23,087 nucleotides of DNA from Bacteroidota bacterium (GCA_017860555.1 JAGDMJ010000004.1:1-23087); one strand, 5' to 3'. Shown: positions 8,763 through 16,883, counted from the stretch's first letter. Translations and numbers: made by a program. The notes: generated by a model from the sequence alone, not told the origin.

Positions 8763-8796
8763 GATCAAATCATGATCGTGGGACACTTGTCGACAA
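8763..8796. other. Two short inverted repeats between hemB and hemL
   Basis: The 49-base gap holds GATCA/TGATC with a five-base loop (8763-8777) and a perfect ten-base palindrome TTGTCGACAA (8787-8796) that ends seven bases before the hemL start. They could be a protein-binding site or a weak structure at the hemL ribosome binding region. Both are short enough to arise by chance, and no promoter elements are recognisable beside them. Confidence 0.2.
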
Positions 8797-8803
8797 CTCG
8801 GAA

Positions 8804-10105
8804 ATGCCCGTGATGAAAACCGAACGCTCTGATCTTTTTTTTGAGAAGGCAACGCGCCTGATCCCCGGCGGGGTCAACTCTCCCGTCCGGGCGTTCAAGG
8901 CGGTGGGGGGGAAGCCCCTGTTCATCGCCTCGGCGAGCGGATCAAAGCTGCGCGATGTCGACGGAAACGAGTTCATCGACTACGTGGGTTCCTGGGGACC
9001 GATGATCCTGGGGCACGCTCATCCGCGTGTTGTCGAGGCCGTGAGGAATGCGGCGCTGTCCGGAACCAGCTTTGGAGCCCCGACCGAACTTGAGGTCTCC
9101 ACCGCCGAGCTGATCACCCGCCTCATGCCCTCCGTTGAAATGGTGCGGATGGTCAACTCGGGGACGGAAGCCACGATGAGCGCCGTACGACTTGCGCGTG
9201 CCTTCACCGGACGGGAGATGATCGTCAAGTTTGAAGGGTGCTATCACGGCCACGGGGATTCCTTCCTGATCAAGGCGGGTTCGGGTGCGATGACGCTCAG
9301 CGTTCCTGACAGCCCTGGCGTGCCATCGACCGTTGCCGCGGGGACGCTGAACGCCACGTTCAATGACCTGGGTTCCGTCGAAGCACTTGTCGATCAGAAC
9401 AAAGGACAGATCGCGGCGCTTATCGTCGAGCCGGTCGTGGGGAACATGGGATGTGTCCCGCCTGCTCGGAACTTCCTCCATGGCTTGCGCGACCTCTGCA
9501 CGAAGGCGGGGATCGTTCTCATCTTTGACGAGGTGATGACCGGATTCCGGGTCGCCCGCGGTGGAGCACAGGCGCTCTACGGAGTACGCCCTGACCTTAC
9601 CACGCTTGGAAAGATCATTGGCGGTGGATTGCCGGTGGGGGCGTACGGAGGAAGGGCTGAGATCATGAAACTGGTCGCTCCGAGTGGCCCGATGTACCAG
9701 GCTGGGACCCTCTCAGGCAACCCTCTCGCCATGAGTGCGGGATTTGAGACCCTCTCGATCTTGATGGGGGAAGGTGACTTCTACGATCGCCTGGAGCGCA
9801 AGAGCAGCAGGCTCGCTGCCGGGATCGACAAGAACATCCAGGACCTCAACATCCCGGCTTCACAAAACCGCGTGGGGTCCATGTCGACGCTCTTCTTCAC
9901 TCCCCGGTCCGTCACGGACTATCCCTCCGCGCTGCTGGCAGACACCAGAAGGTTTGGCACCTATTTCCGGGCGATGCTGGAGCGGGGGATCTACCTTGCT
10001 CCCTCTCAGTTTGAGGCTGGCTTTGTGTCTATTGCGCACACTGATGAGGATATCGACAGGACAATTCACGCAAGCAGAGAAGCTCTCAAGATCGCGTTCT
10101 CCTGA
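8804..10105 (+). CDS. hemL: Glutamate-1-semialdehyde 2,1-aminomutase
   Basis: HemL is a pyridoxal-phosphate enzyme that converts glutamate-1-semialdehyde to 5-aminolevulinate, the C5 route used by most bacteria. The 433-residue product is of normal length. The N-terminal RLIPGGVNSPVRAFKAVGG block, SGTEATMSAVRLAR, the CYHGHGDSFLIKAGSGA loop, LIFDEVMTGFR and the catalytic lysine Lys270 in TTLGKIIGGGLPVGAYGG are all present. SGTEA and the GAFGG-like loop fit aminomutases better than ordinary class III transaminases. The start is ambiguous: ATG at 8804 or ATG at 8813 (three residues later); the latter has GGAA at better spacing. Its presence shows that haem is made from glutamyl-tRNA, so a hemA is expected outside the window. 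Confidence 0.98.
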   Translation: MPVMKTERSDLFFEKATRLIPGGVNSPVRAFKAVGGKPLFIASASGSKLRDVDGNEFIDYVGSWGPMILGHAHPRVVEAVRNAALSGTSFGAPTELEVSTAELITRLMPSVEMVRMVNSGTEATMSAVRLARAFTGREMIVKFEGCYHGHGDSFLIKAGSGAMTLSVPDSPGVPSTVAAGTLNATFNDLGSVEALVDQNKGQIAALIVEPVVGNMGCVPPARNFLHGLRDLCTKAGIVLIFDEVMTGFRVARGGAQALYGVRPDLTTLGKIIGGGLPVGAYGGRAEIMKLVAPSGPMYQAGTLSGNPLAMSAGFETLSILMGEGDFYDRLERKSSRLAAGIDKNIQDLNIPASQNRVGSMSTLFFTPRSVTDYPSALLADTRRFGTYFRAMLERGIYLAPSQFEAGFVSIAHTDEDIDRTIHASREALKIAFS

Positions 10106-10158
10106 GCTGAAGTGACATCACAGCTCTTCCCGTTGCCAACGCATTGAAAGGAGGCCGC

Positions 10159-10635
10159 ATGTTCACACTCACCTGCCTTTCCTACAAAGACAAGGAGTCG
10201 ATCCCGGCGAAGTACACGCATCACAGCATCAAAGGACAGGACATTTCCCCGGGGTTCCGGTGGGATGACCCCCCGTTGAATGCCAAGTCCTTTGCTTTCA
10301 CGATCATTGATCCGCATCCGGTGGCCAAGAATTGGGTTCATTGGATGGTGATCAATATTCCGCTCCGGATCCGCGAGATCCCGGAGGGGTCGTCCGGTTC
10401 GGGGCACATGCCGCCGGGCTGCAGGGAGATCATGAACACCTATGGAGAGAGTGGTTACGGAGGCCCGGCACCGCCCAGAGGCAGCGGGGCGCATCCGTAC
10501 GTTGCCACCGTCTATGCTCTGAACGTGGATTCGGTCAATCTCCCCCGCGAGGCGTCGCTCCGGCTTTTCCAGAATGCCATTGAAGGAAAAGTCATTGCCG
10601 AGCGGAGCATGACGGGGTATTATGAGGTGGGATAG
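10159..10635 (+). CDS. YbhB/YbcL family phosphatidylethanolamine-binding-like protein (PEBP)
   Basis: This is a small 158-residue protein of the bacterial PEBP family (relatives of mammalian RKIP), whose biochemical role in bacteria is mostly unknown. Family signatures are SPGFRWDDPP, FAFTIIDPHP, NWVHWMVINIP with the ligand-pocket histidine, YGESGYGGPAPPRG with the GPxPP motif, and HPYVATVYALN. No signal peptide is seen, so it is probably cytoplasmic. The ATG at 10159 is chosen over an in-frame TTG at 10144 because a perfect AAAGGAGG lies just upstream at the right distance and the TTG would put that element inside the coding region. It lies 53 bases downstream of hemL and could share its transcript; nothing ties it functionally to haem. 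Confidence 0.93.
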   Translation: MFTLTCLSYKDKESIPAKYTHHSIKGQDISPGFRWDDPPLNAKSFAFTIIDPHPVAKNWVHWMVINIPLRIREIPEGSSGSGHMPPGCREIMNTYGESGYGGPAPPRGSGAHPYVATVYALNVDSVNLPREASLRLFQNAIEGKVIAERSMTGYYEVG

Positions 10636-10783
10636 ATATCTGACGTCAGGTTCCAGGAATCCCCTGAGAGAAGCGTCCCGGGGGCCAAGAAACACTCAAA
10701 CTTTTCGGGTTTCCTGGGCGTTAAACAAGGAAAGGATGCGGGCCGTTCTGCCCGCAAAAATGTCCATGCGGAGCATGCAGTCC

Positions 10784-12784
10784 ATGAAATCGTTCATCAG
10801 AATCTCCCTTGCACTTCTTCTGCTTGTTTCGTGTGTCGATCAATCACTCAACCGGAGAGCCGTGATGGCGCAGGTGGTTTACGCGGGCAAGGTGAACGCC
10901 CCCGATTTTCCTGAAAATCTTGAATGGCTCAACACCGACCATCCCATCTCGATGAAGGACCTCCGTGGGAAAGCGGTGCTTCTGGACTTCTGGACATTTT
11001 GCTGCATCAATTGCATGCACGTCATTCCGGACCTGCAGAAACTCGAGGCAAAATACCCGAATGAACTGGTCGTGATCGGCGTTCATTCGGCGAAGTTTAC
11101 GACGGAGCAAGGGACGGAGAACATCCGTGAGGCGATCCTTCGGTATGGTCTCGAACACCCTGTGGTGAATGACCGGGACTTTGAGGTCTGGAACAGCTAT
11201 GCAGTCAATGCATGGCCGACGTTTATCATCATCGATCCGGAGGGGAAGGTGGTGGGAAAGCATTCAGGTGAGGGGATCTTCAGTCTCTTCGATCAGGTGA
11301 TCACCGGTATCATCAAAGAGTTTGACCCGAAGGGGAAGATCGACCGGACCCCGCTCCGCTTTGCCCTTGAGAAAAGCAAAGCCGCGGATTCATTTCTTTC
11401 GTATCCCGGCAAAGTCGCGGTGGATCAGACGCAGAAGCTGCTTTTCATCACCGACTCCAATCACCATCGCGTGCTCGTGGTTTCCATTCCGGATGGGGCT
11501 GTGGTGGAGATCATCGGGCAGGGGGGCGTGGGGCTGAAAGACGGATCGTTCGAGGAAGCGCAGTTCAATAGGCCGCAGGGCATTGTGGTGGACGGTCAGA
11601 CGGCCTATGTCGCGGATACGGAGAACCATGCGGTCCGGAAGATCGACCTGGTCGCGAAGACAGTGACGACCCTTGCCGGCAATGGGACGCAGGCGCCGCA
11701 GTTCAACATCACCGGGACCGGCAAAGCCGTCCAACTGAACTCGCCGTGGGATCTGCTCGTCCAGAATGGAAAGCTGTATATCGCAATGGCGGGACCGCAC
11801 CAGATCTGGACGCTGGATCTGAAGACGCTGGAAGCGAGACCGTACGCCGGCTCCGGCAGGGAAGATATTGTGGATGGGCCGCTGCGAGACGCGGCGTTTG
11901 CCCAGCCAAGCGGGATCACGACAGACGGTTCGACGCTCTACGTCGCTGACAGCGAGGTGAGCGGCGTTCGCGCCGTCCCCCTGCAGGCCTCAGGCGACGT
12001 CGAGACCATTGTCGGGAAAGGACTCTTCGATTTTGGGGACGTCGACGGAACCGGGAAGGAAGTCCGGCTGCAACATCCCATAGGAATCCTGTACCATGAC
12101 GGGGCGTTGTATGTCGCCGACACGTACAACAACAAGATCAAGAAGATCAACCTGAGGACCAGGAAGGCAGAAACGTTTCTCGGCACCGGGAAGACCGGCA
12201 TGGAGGATGGCAACGCGCTTCGCTCCTCATTCAACGAGCCGAACGACCTGGTGTTTGCCGGTGGGAAGTTCTACATCACCGACACGAACAACCATCTGAT
12301 ACGGATCTATGACCCGGCGTCGAGACAGGTGGGGACTCTGCAATTCAAGAACGTGGGAAAGCTGATGACTGCCGCAAAGAAGAAAGGGGAATTCAGGGGA
12401 GAGCTGGTTCGGATCCCTGAACAGGAGATCGGTGTCGGCGACGGAATGATCGATGTGACAGTCAAGATCCCTGAAGGATACAAGTTGAACGCGGAGGCCC
12501 CGTTCTACGTCGGGTATGGGTCGGCCGATTCTGGCGTGGTGCGCCTCATATCAAAAGTTCACGAGCAGAACATACAGAATCCAAAGTTCCCGGTCAGCAT
12601 CCCGGCAACGTTCGGGACGGGAAAAACGGACGTGGATATCGACCTCGTGGTCTACTACTGCGCGGAAGGGAAGGAGAGCCTTTGTTTGATCAAGCAGTTC
12701 CGTGTGTCTGTACCCGTGCAGGTGGTACAGGCCAACGGAACGAAGAATGTGCGCGTCGAGGTCGCGCTTCAGCCGGCAATGTGA
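10784..12784 (+). CDS. NHLRC2-like predicted lipoprotein: thioredoxin-like domain plus NHL repeats
   Basis: With the start at 10784 the protein has 666 residues: a short lipoprotein signal (MKSFIRISLALLLLVSC, lipobox LVSC, lipidated Cys17), a thioredoxin/TlpA-like domain (about 35-185) with the active-site stretch WTFCCINCMH (Cys73, Cys74, Cys77) and a cis-proline region NAWPTFIIID, then five or six NHL/beta-propeller repeats (about 195-530; recurring elements such as YVADTENHAVRKIDL and YVADTYNNKIKKINL), and a C-terminal beta domain containing YYCAEGKESLCLI. This order and the CCINC motif match the NHLRC2 family. The role is unknown; an extracytoplasmic thiol-redox protein is an inference. 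The start is uncertain: further in-frame ATGs lie at 10622, 10736, 10760, 10766 and 10775, and the one at 10736 has the best ribosome binding site (AAGGAAAGG). Confidence 0.9.
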   Translation: MKSFIRISLALLLLVSCVDQSLNRRAVMAQVVYAGKVNAPDFPENLEWLNTDHPISMKDLRGKAVLLDFWTFCCINCMHVIPDLQKLEAKYPNELVVIGVHSAKFTTEQGTENIREAILRYGLEHPVVNDRDFEVWNSYAVNAWPTFIIIDPEGKVVGKHSGEGIFSLFDQVITGIIKEFDPKGKIDRTPLRFALEKSKAADSFLSYPGKVAVDQTQKLLFITDSNHHRVLVVSIPDGAVVEIIGQGGVGLKDGSFEEAQFNRPQGIVVDGQTAYVADTENHAVRKIDLVAKTVTTLAGNGTQAPQFNITGTGKAVQLNSPWDLLVQNGKLYIAMAGPHQIWTLDLKTLEARPYAGSGREDIVDGPLRDAAFAQPSGITTDGSTLYVADSEVSGVRAVPLQASGDVETIVGKGLFDFGDVDGTGKEVRLQHPIGILYHDGALYVADTYNNKIKKINLRTRKAETFLGTGKTGMEDGNALRSSFNEPNDLVFAGGKFYITDTNNHLIRIYDPASRQVGTLQFKNVGKLMTAAKKKGEFRGELVRIPEQEIGVGDGMIDVTVKIPEGYKLNAEAPFYVGYGSADSGVVRLISKVHEQNIQNPKFPVSIPATFGTGKTDVDIDLVVYYCAEGKESLCLIKQFRVSVPVQVVQANGTKNVRVEVALQPAM

Positions 12785-12811
12785 CGCCGCACCCGTCGAC
12801 GCTTCGTGCTG

Positions 12812-13924
12812 TTACGCGAGCATCTTCTCCACCATCTTCGCGATCGCCGGCGATGCGGTCAGTCCCGGCGACTCGATACCGATCAGGTCGATGAACCCGG
12901 GTAGGCCCCGGTCTGATTCTTCCCGAATGATGAAGTCCTTCTGCGGATCCCCTTCTGCCTGCAGTTTCGGACGCAAGCCGCTCATGTCAGGTGTCAGGTC
13001 CTCGTCGCGTACGTGCGGAAGGATCCGGCGGACGGATTCGGCGAAGGCATGCCGTTTGCTTTCATCCACCGCGTAGTCCATCGTGCGTGCGGAGAGGTAC
13101 TCGACGTCGGGCCCGAACTTCAGCCGCCCGCCCAGATCCACGACGGCATGGACCCCGAGGGAGTGCTTCGTGGGAACGGGGTACACAAGGTGCGACACGC
13201 ATTTGCTGAGGGAATTGGGCAGCGCGAAATAGCAACCCTTGCACCAGTGCAGACGATAGTGGGCTGCGTCGACATCAATGCCGGCGAGCCCGGCAATCGT
13301 ATCTGCTTCCAGCCCGGCAGCGTTCACGACCCTCTCCGAGGTAAAGGAGGAACGCTGGCCGCCCTCCTCAATTGTGAGCTCGTAACAACCGTTCTTCCGT
13401 TCAATGCCGACGACGTTGCAGTGCGTCTGGATCTCGGCACCCCGGTCTTTTGCAGTGTGATAATAAAAGTCCATCAATGCATGGGCGCTGATAATTCCGG
13501 TGCTGGGAGAGAGCATCCCCCCGGCCGTGACGATATTTGGCTCAAGTTCGAGGATCTCGTGGGCAGTCAGCATCTTCAGCTCAACGCCATTGCCGGAGCC
13601 CAGGCGGTAGAGCCGCTCCAGCTCCTCGAGTTCGCTGTTCCGGGTTGCGGTGATCACCTTCGAGATGCGACGGTGGGGGATCTGATGCTTCTCGCAGAGC
13701 TCATACAGCAGACGGTTCCCTTCCAGGCAGAGGATGGCTTTGAGAGAACCGTGTTGATAGTAAATGCCGGCGTGGATCACCTCGCTGTTGCGGCTGGAGG
13801 TTTCCGTTCCATACTTTGGACGCCGCTCCAGAAGGAACACCGGGGAATGCTTCCCGGAGATCTCCGCCGCGATGGCAAGTCCCACAACCCCCCCGCCGAT
13901 GATCGTGACAGATGCATCCGCCAT
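12812..13924 (-). CDS. FAD-dependent oxidoreductase, L-2-hydroxyglutarate dehydrogenase-like
   Basis: This is a 370-residue flavoprotein of the DAO family. The N-terminal dinucleotide-binding motif IIGGGVVGLAIA has Gly10, Gly12 and Gly15, and the next block SSRNSEVIHAGIYY is characteristic of the L-2-hydroxyglutarate dehydrogenase (LhgO/L2HGDH) group. STGIISAHALMDF, VVNAAGLEAD and the C-terminal IGIESPGLTASPAIA with the FAD contacts also fit. The likely reaction is oxidation of L-2-hydroxyglutarate or a related 2-hydroxy acid, feeding electrons to the respiratory chain; the exact substrate cannot be read. A GAGGAG element about 12 bases before the start overlaps the end of the HAD gene, and only eight bases separate the two, so they are co-transcribed. 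The gene converges with the NHLRC2-like gene, with a 27-base gap that holds no evident terminator. Confidence 0.88.
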   Translation of the reverse strand: MADASVTIIGGGVVGLAIAAEISGKHSPVFLLERRPKYGTETSSRNSEVIHAGIYYQHGSLKAILCLEGNRLLYELCEKHQIPHRRISKVITATRNSELEELERLYRLGSGNGVELKMLTAHEILELEPNIVTAGGMLSPSTGIISAHALMDFYYHTAKDRGAEIQTHCNVVGIERKNGCYELTIEEGGQRSSFTSERVVNAAGLEADTIAGLAGIDVDAAHYRLHWCKGCYFALPNSLSKCVSHLVYPVPTKHSLGVHAVVDLGGRLKFGPDVEYLSARTMDYAVDESKRHAFAESVRRILPHVRDEDLTPDMSGLRPKLQAEGDPQKDFIIREESDRGLPGFIDLIGIESPGLTASPAIAKMVEKMLA

Positions 13925-13932
13925 ACGCTTCG

Positions 13933-14835
13933 CTACTCCTCAATTGTCGGTTGTTCAATGACCACCCACTGATCGTCCCTCGTGACCTTCCCCTCCCGGA
14001 AGAACTCCTCGGTGCTCCGGTTGCGTGAGTTGATTCGCACTTTCAGGGCCGATGAATAGAGAAACAGGGGGATGTCGTTCCGTGAGTCGCTGGCGACAAG
14101 CACCGGGACCCCCGCAGTGTGGCGCTGGAAGGCGTGGACCTTATTCTCGCGAATGGGGACCGGCGGTACCGCACGAGGTGTGAGCACCCCGTTTGCCTCT
14201 TCCAACTCAATGCCGATGACACATTCAGGACCGACGCCGAGTTGACCGAAGACCGGCTCCACGCTCCATTTGTTGCTGCCTGATACCGCCCAGATGTGGA
14301 ACCTGAGGCGCTGCAGCTCCCGAATGAGATCGACCGATTCCTTGATGTAGCGGATGCCTTTTGGAAGGATGCGGGTCCCGAGCCTCCTCGAGCTGTCGGG
14401 AGAGGATCTCTCATCTTCGAACACGCGGACAGCGACGCCTCGCACTTCCGCGAGCGTGTATCCCGCAAAGAGCCGGACGATATCCGCGCACGCTTTTTCG
14501 ACTTTCCCGTCGTTGATCTGTCCGAAGTACCAGGACAGGACGTGGTCCGCAAACGAAGCGAAAGCGGGGTGTGCGCACCGATTTTCCGGATCGACCGCGC
14601 TTAAGTGCCTGAAGAGCTCGTCAAGCACACCGCGCTCGGGGTGATCGGGCCAGACGGCAGCAGGGGAGACCTTGAAGAGGAAATGCTCGATCTGGTAGTA
14701 GAGCATCGCTTCTCCGACATCGCCGCGGATAACCGTACCATCACAGTCGAAGACGGCGACGGGTCGCTCGTGCGAGGCATGATTTGAATGGCTTCGGAGA
14801 AAATCCGAAACTGCCGGGAGATCCAGGATCGACAT
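13933..14835 (-). CDS. HAD-family hydrolase (phosphoserine phosphatase-like)
   Basis: This is a 300-residue HAD phosphatase. Motif I is VFDCDGTVIRGD with nucleophile Asp30 and general acid Asp32. Motif II is the Ser in WAVSGSNKW, the motif III lysine is probably in RENKVHAFQ, and motif IV is ASDSRNDIPLF. The helical cap between motifs I and II is long (about 140 residues), as in subclass IB enzymes such as phosphoserine phosphatase and phosphocholine phosphatase. No signal peptide is visible, so a cytoplasmic small-molecule phosphatase is expected, substrate unknown. A GGAG element precedes the ATG at 14835. It is the first gene of the minus-strand pair and is divergent from lepA; I could not recognise its promoter with confidence in the 206-base gap. 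Confidence 0.88.
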   Translation of the reverse strand: MSILDLPAVSDFLRSHSNHASHERPVAVFDCDGTVIRGDVGEAMLYYQIEHFLFKVSPAAVWPDHPERGVLDELFRHLSAVDPENRCAHPAFASFADHVLSWYFGQINDGKVEKACADIVRLFAGYTLAEVRGVAVRVFEDERSSPDSSRRLGTRILPKGIRYIKESVDLIRELQRLRFHIWAVSGSNKWSVEPVFGQLGVGPECVIGIELEEANGVLTPRAVPPVPIRENKVHAFQRHTAGVPVLVASDSRNDIPLFLYSSALKVRINSRNRSTEEFFREGKVTRDDQWVVIEQPTIEE

Positions 14836-14934
14836 GCCGCTCCGTTGGTGGATAGAACTTAAACTTTAATAAACGGATTTTCGAGGAAAAAAACCAAGAA
14901 GCGGGAAACCGAGGCCGGGGGCCCCTGGATGCGC

Positions 14935-14965
14935 TTGCAACTCACTGCACGGAAGCGTATATTAC
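14935..14965 (+). promoter_or_regulatory. Putative promoter for the lepA operon
   Basis: TTGCAA at 14935-14940 is followed after 17 bases by TATATT at 14958-14963 (TATATTAC to 14965). This is a strong sigma-70 type arrangement and also fits the Bacteroidota spacing of TTG plus 20 bases to TAnnTT. Transcription would start near 14972, leaving a leader of about 70 nucleotides before lepA. Confidence 0.6.
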
Positions 14966-14991
14966 TCATCAGTTTTCACCCTGTCCCAGAC

Positions 14992-15024
14992 AAGTCCGCC
15001 CCGGCTTCATCGGGACGGGCTTTT
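14992..15024 (+). terminator. Terminator-like hairpin in the lepA leader
   Basis: Bases 14992-15003 pair with 15011-15022 around a seven-base loop (GCTTCAT). The stem has 12 positions, of which ten are Watson-Crick pairs, one is a T-G wobble and one is a C-A mismatch. Four T residues (15021-15024) close and follow the stem, as in an intrinsic terminator acting on the plus strand. No plus-strand gene ends upstream of it: the only transcript it could stop is the one starting at the lepA promoter, which makes it a candidate attenuator. Confidence 0.5.
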
Positions 15025-15041
15025 GCATTATTGCACAGCTC

Positions 15042-16841
15042 ATGGATCGAATCAGGAACTTCTGCATCATCGCGCATATTGATCATGGCAAGTCGACTAT
15101 TGCCGACCGGCTGCTCGAGCGGACCGGCACGATCACGCCGCGGGAGATGAAGTTCAACCAGGTGCTGGACGATATGGACCTGGAACAGGAACGGGGTATT
15201 ACGATCAAGCTGCACGCGATTCAGATGAAGTACAAGGCGAAGGACGGCGTGGAATATGTCTTGAATCTGATCGATACTCCCGGCCACGTCGACTTTTCCT
15301 ACGAAGTTTCCCGCTCTCTCGCCGCATGCGAAGGGGCCATCCTCGTGGTGGACGCCTCGCAGGGCGTCGAAGCCCAGACGATCAGCAACCTCTACCTTGC
15401 CATCGATGCGGGGCTGGATATCATCCCCGTCATCAACAAGATCGACCTTCCAAGCGCAATGGTGGATACCGTCAGGCATCAGATCAAGGATCTGATCGGA
15501 TGCAAGGACGAGGACATCATTCTTTCCAGCGCCAAAGCGAACATCGGTATTGACGAGATTCTGGAGGCCGTCGTCGGGCGGATCCCGCCTCCGACGGGCG
15601 ATCCCGGCGCCCCGGTCCGCGCCCTGATCTTCGATTCGGTCTTCGATATCTATCGCGGCTCGGTGGTCTACATCAGGGTGGTCGACGGCACGCTCAAAGA
15701 ACGGGACAAGATCATGTTCTTCCACAACGGCAAGGTGTACGAGGCCGAGGAGGTCGGGGTCCTGGAACTGAAGCGGAACCGGGTCGGCCAACTGACCGCC
15801 GGCAACGTGGGATACCTGATCGCCGGCGTGAAGGACGTGCATGACACGAAAGCGGGTGACACGGTCACTTCGGCAACGAACCCGGCCCCAGCACCGCTGC
15901 CCGGGTACAAAGACGTGAAGCCGATGGTGTTCAGCGGAATGTATCCGACGAATGCGGAGGACTTCGAGGATCTCCGAAGCGCTCTCGAGAAACTCCAGCT
16001 GAACGACTCATCGCTCATCTACGAACCGGAGACCTCCACGGCGCTGGGGTTCGGGTTCCGGTGCGGCTTTCTCGGATTGCTCCACATGGAGATCGTCCAG
16101 GAGCGGCTGGAGCGGGAATACAACCAGAACATCATCAACACCGTCCCCAACGTCGAGTACCGGGTCACCAAGACCGATGGCAATGTGGTTCTGGTGGACA
16201 ACCCCTCCTACATGCCTCTGCCGGGAGAGATCGAGAAAGTGGAGGAGCCGATGATCCGTGCGCAGATCATCGTGCCAACGGAATTTGTCGGCAACATTAT
16301 GAAGCTCTGCATGGACCGGCGCGGGGTCTACAAGAATACTACCTACCTGGACCCGACTCGCGCGGATATCACGTATGAAATGCCTCTGTCAGAGATCATT
16401 TTCGATTTCTACGATAAGTTGAAGTCGACGAGTCGGGGATATGCCTCGCTGGACTACGAGTTCTTGGAATTCCGGGAGGCAGAGCTCGTTAAACTTGATA
16501 TTCTGCTGAACGGCGAGTCCGTTGACGCCTTTTCCACCATTGTACACCGGGATAAGGCACATGAATGGGGGAAAAAGCTCTGCACGAAGCTCCGCAAGCT
16601 GATTCCACGGCAGATGTTTGAGGTGGCAATTCAGGCCGCAATCGGCAGCAAGGTGGTGGCTCGGGAGACCATTTCGGCCATGCGGAAGAACGTGCTGGCG
16701 AAATGCTACGGCGGAGACATAACACGAAAAAGAAAGCTCCTGGAGAAACAGAAAGAAGGTAAGAAACGTATGAAACAGGTAGGGCGCGTGGAAATACCTC
16801 AGGAGGCATTCCTCGCGGTCCTGTCGATGGAAGATGAATAG
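15042..16841 (+). CDS. lepA: Elongation factor 4 (LepA, ribosome-associated GTPase)
   Basis: LepA is a translational GTPase acting on the ribosome during initiation and elongation; it can associate with the membrane. The 599-residue product starts with the canonical MDRIRNFCIIAHIDHGKST, containing the G1 P-loop with Lys17 and Ser18. The G2 element is RGITIK, G3 is Asp78-His82 (DTPGH) and G4 is Asn132-Asp135 (NKID). EF-G-like domains follow, and the C-terminus carries the LepA-specific domain ending in KRMKQVGRVEIPQEAFLAVL. No Shine-Dalgarno sequence precedes the ATG, unlike most neighbours; a terminator-like hairpin ends about 18 bases before it, so expression may depend on RNA structure. The next gene, a signal peptidase, starts 42 bases downstream, the same pairing as lepA-lepB in Escherichia coli. 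Confidence 0.98.
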   Translation: MDRIRNFCIIAHIDHGKSTIADRLLERTGTITPREMKFNQVLDDMDLEQERGITIKLHAIQMKYKAKDGVEYVLNLIDTPGHVDFSYEVSRSLAACEGAILVVDASQGVEAQTISNLYLAIDAGLDIIPVINKIDLPSAMVDTVRHQIKDLIGCKDEDIILSSAKANIGIDEILEAVVGRIPPPTGDPGAPVRALIFDSVFDIYRGSVVYIRVVDGTLKERDKIMFFHNGKVYEAEEVGVLELKRNRVGQLTAGNVGYLIAGVKDVHDTKAGDTVTSATNPAPAPLPGYKDVKPMVFSGMYPTNAEDFEDLRSALEKLQLNDSSLIYEPETSTALGFGFRCGFLGLLHMEIVQERLEREYNQNIINTVPNVEYRVTKTDGNVVLVDNPSYMPLPGEIEKVEEPMIRAQIIVPTEFVGNIMKLCMDRRGVYKNTTYLDPTRADITYEMPLSEIIFDFYDKLKSTSRGYASLDYEFLEFREAELVKLDILLNGESVDAFSTIVHRDKAHEWGKKLCTKLRKLIPRQMFEVAIQAAIGSKVVARETISAMRKNVLAKCYGGDITRKRKLLEKQKEGKKRMKQVGRVEIPQEAFLAVLSMEDE

Positions 16842-16883
16842 CATGGTGGGCACATCACGCGCTACTATCACCCGGAGAATGTC

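Noticed and set aside
10104..10126. Hairpin GAGCTG/CAGCTC just after hemL as a terminator
   Set aside because: The stem has only six pairs with an 11-base loop and is followed by TTCCCG rather than a T run, so termination there is not supported.
10640..10649. Ten-base palindrome CTGACGTCAG after the PEBP gene
   Set aside because: It is short, isolated, not followed by a T run and not near recognisable promoter elements; chance occurrence is likely.
14929..15150. A 73-codon plus-strand frame spanning the lepA promoter and start
   Set aside because: It begins before the likely transcription start, runs out of frame into lepA and has no ribosome binding site.
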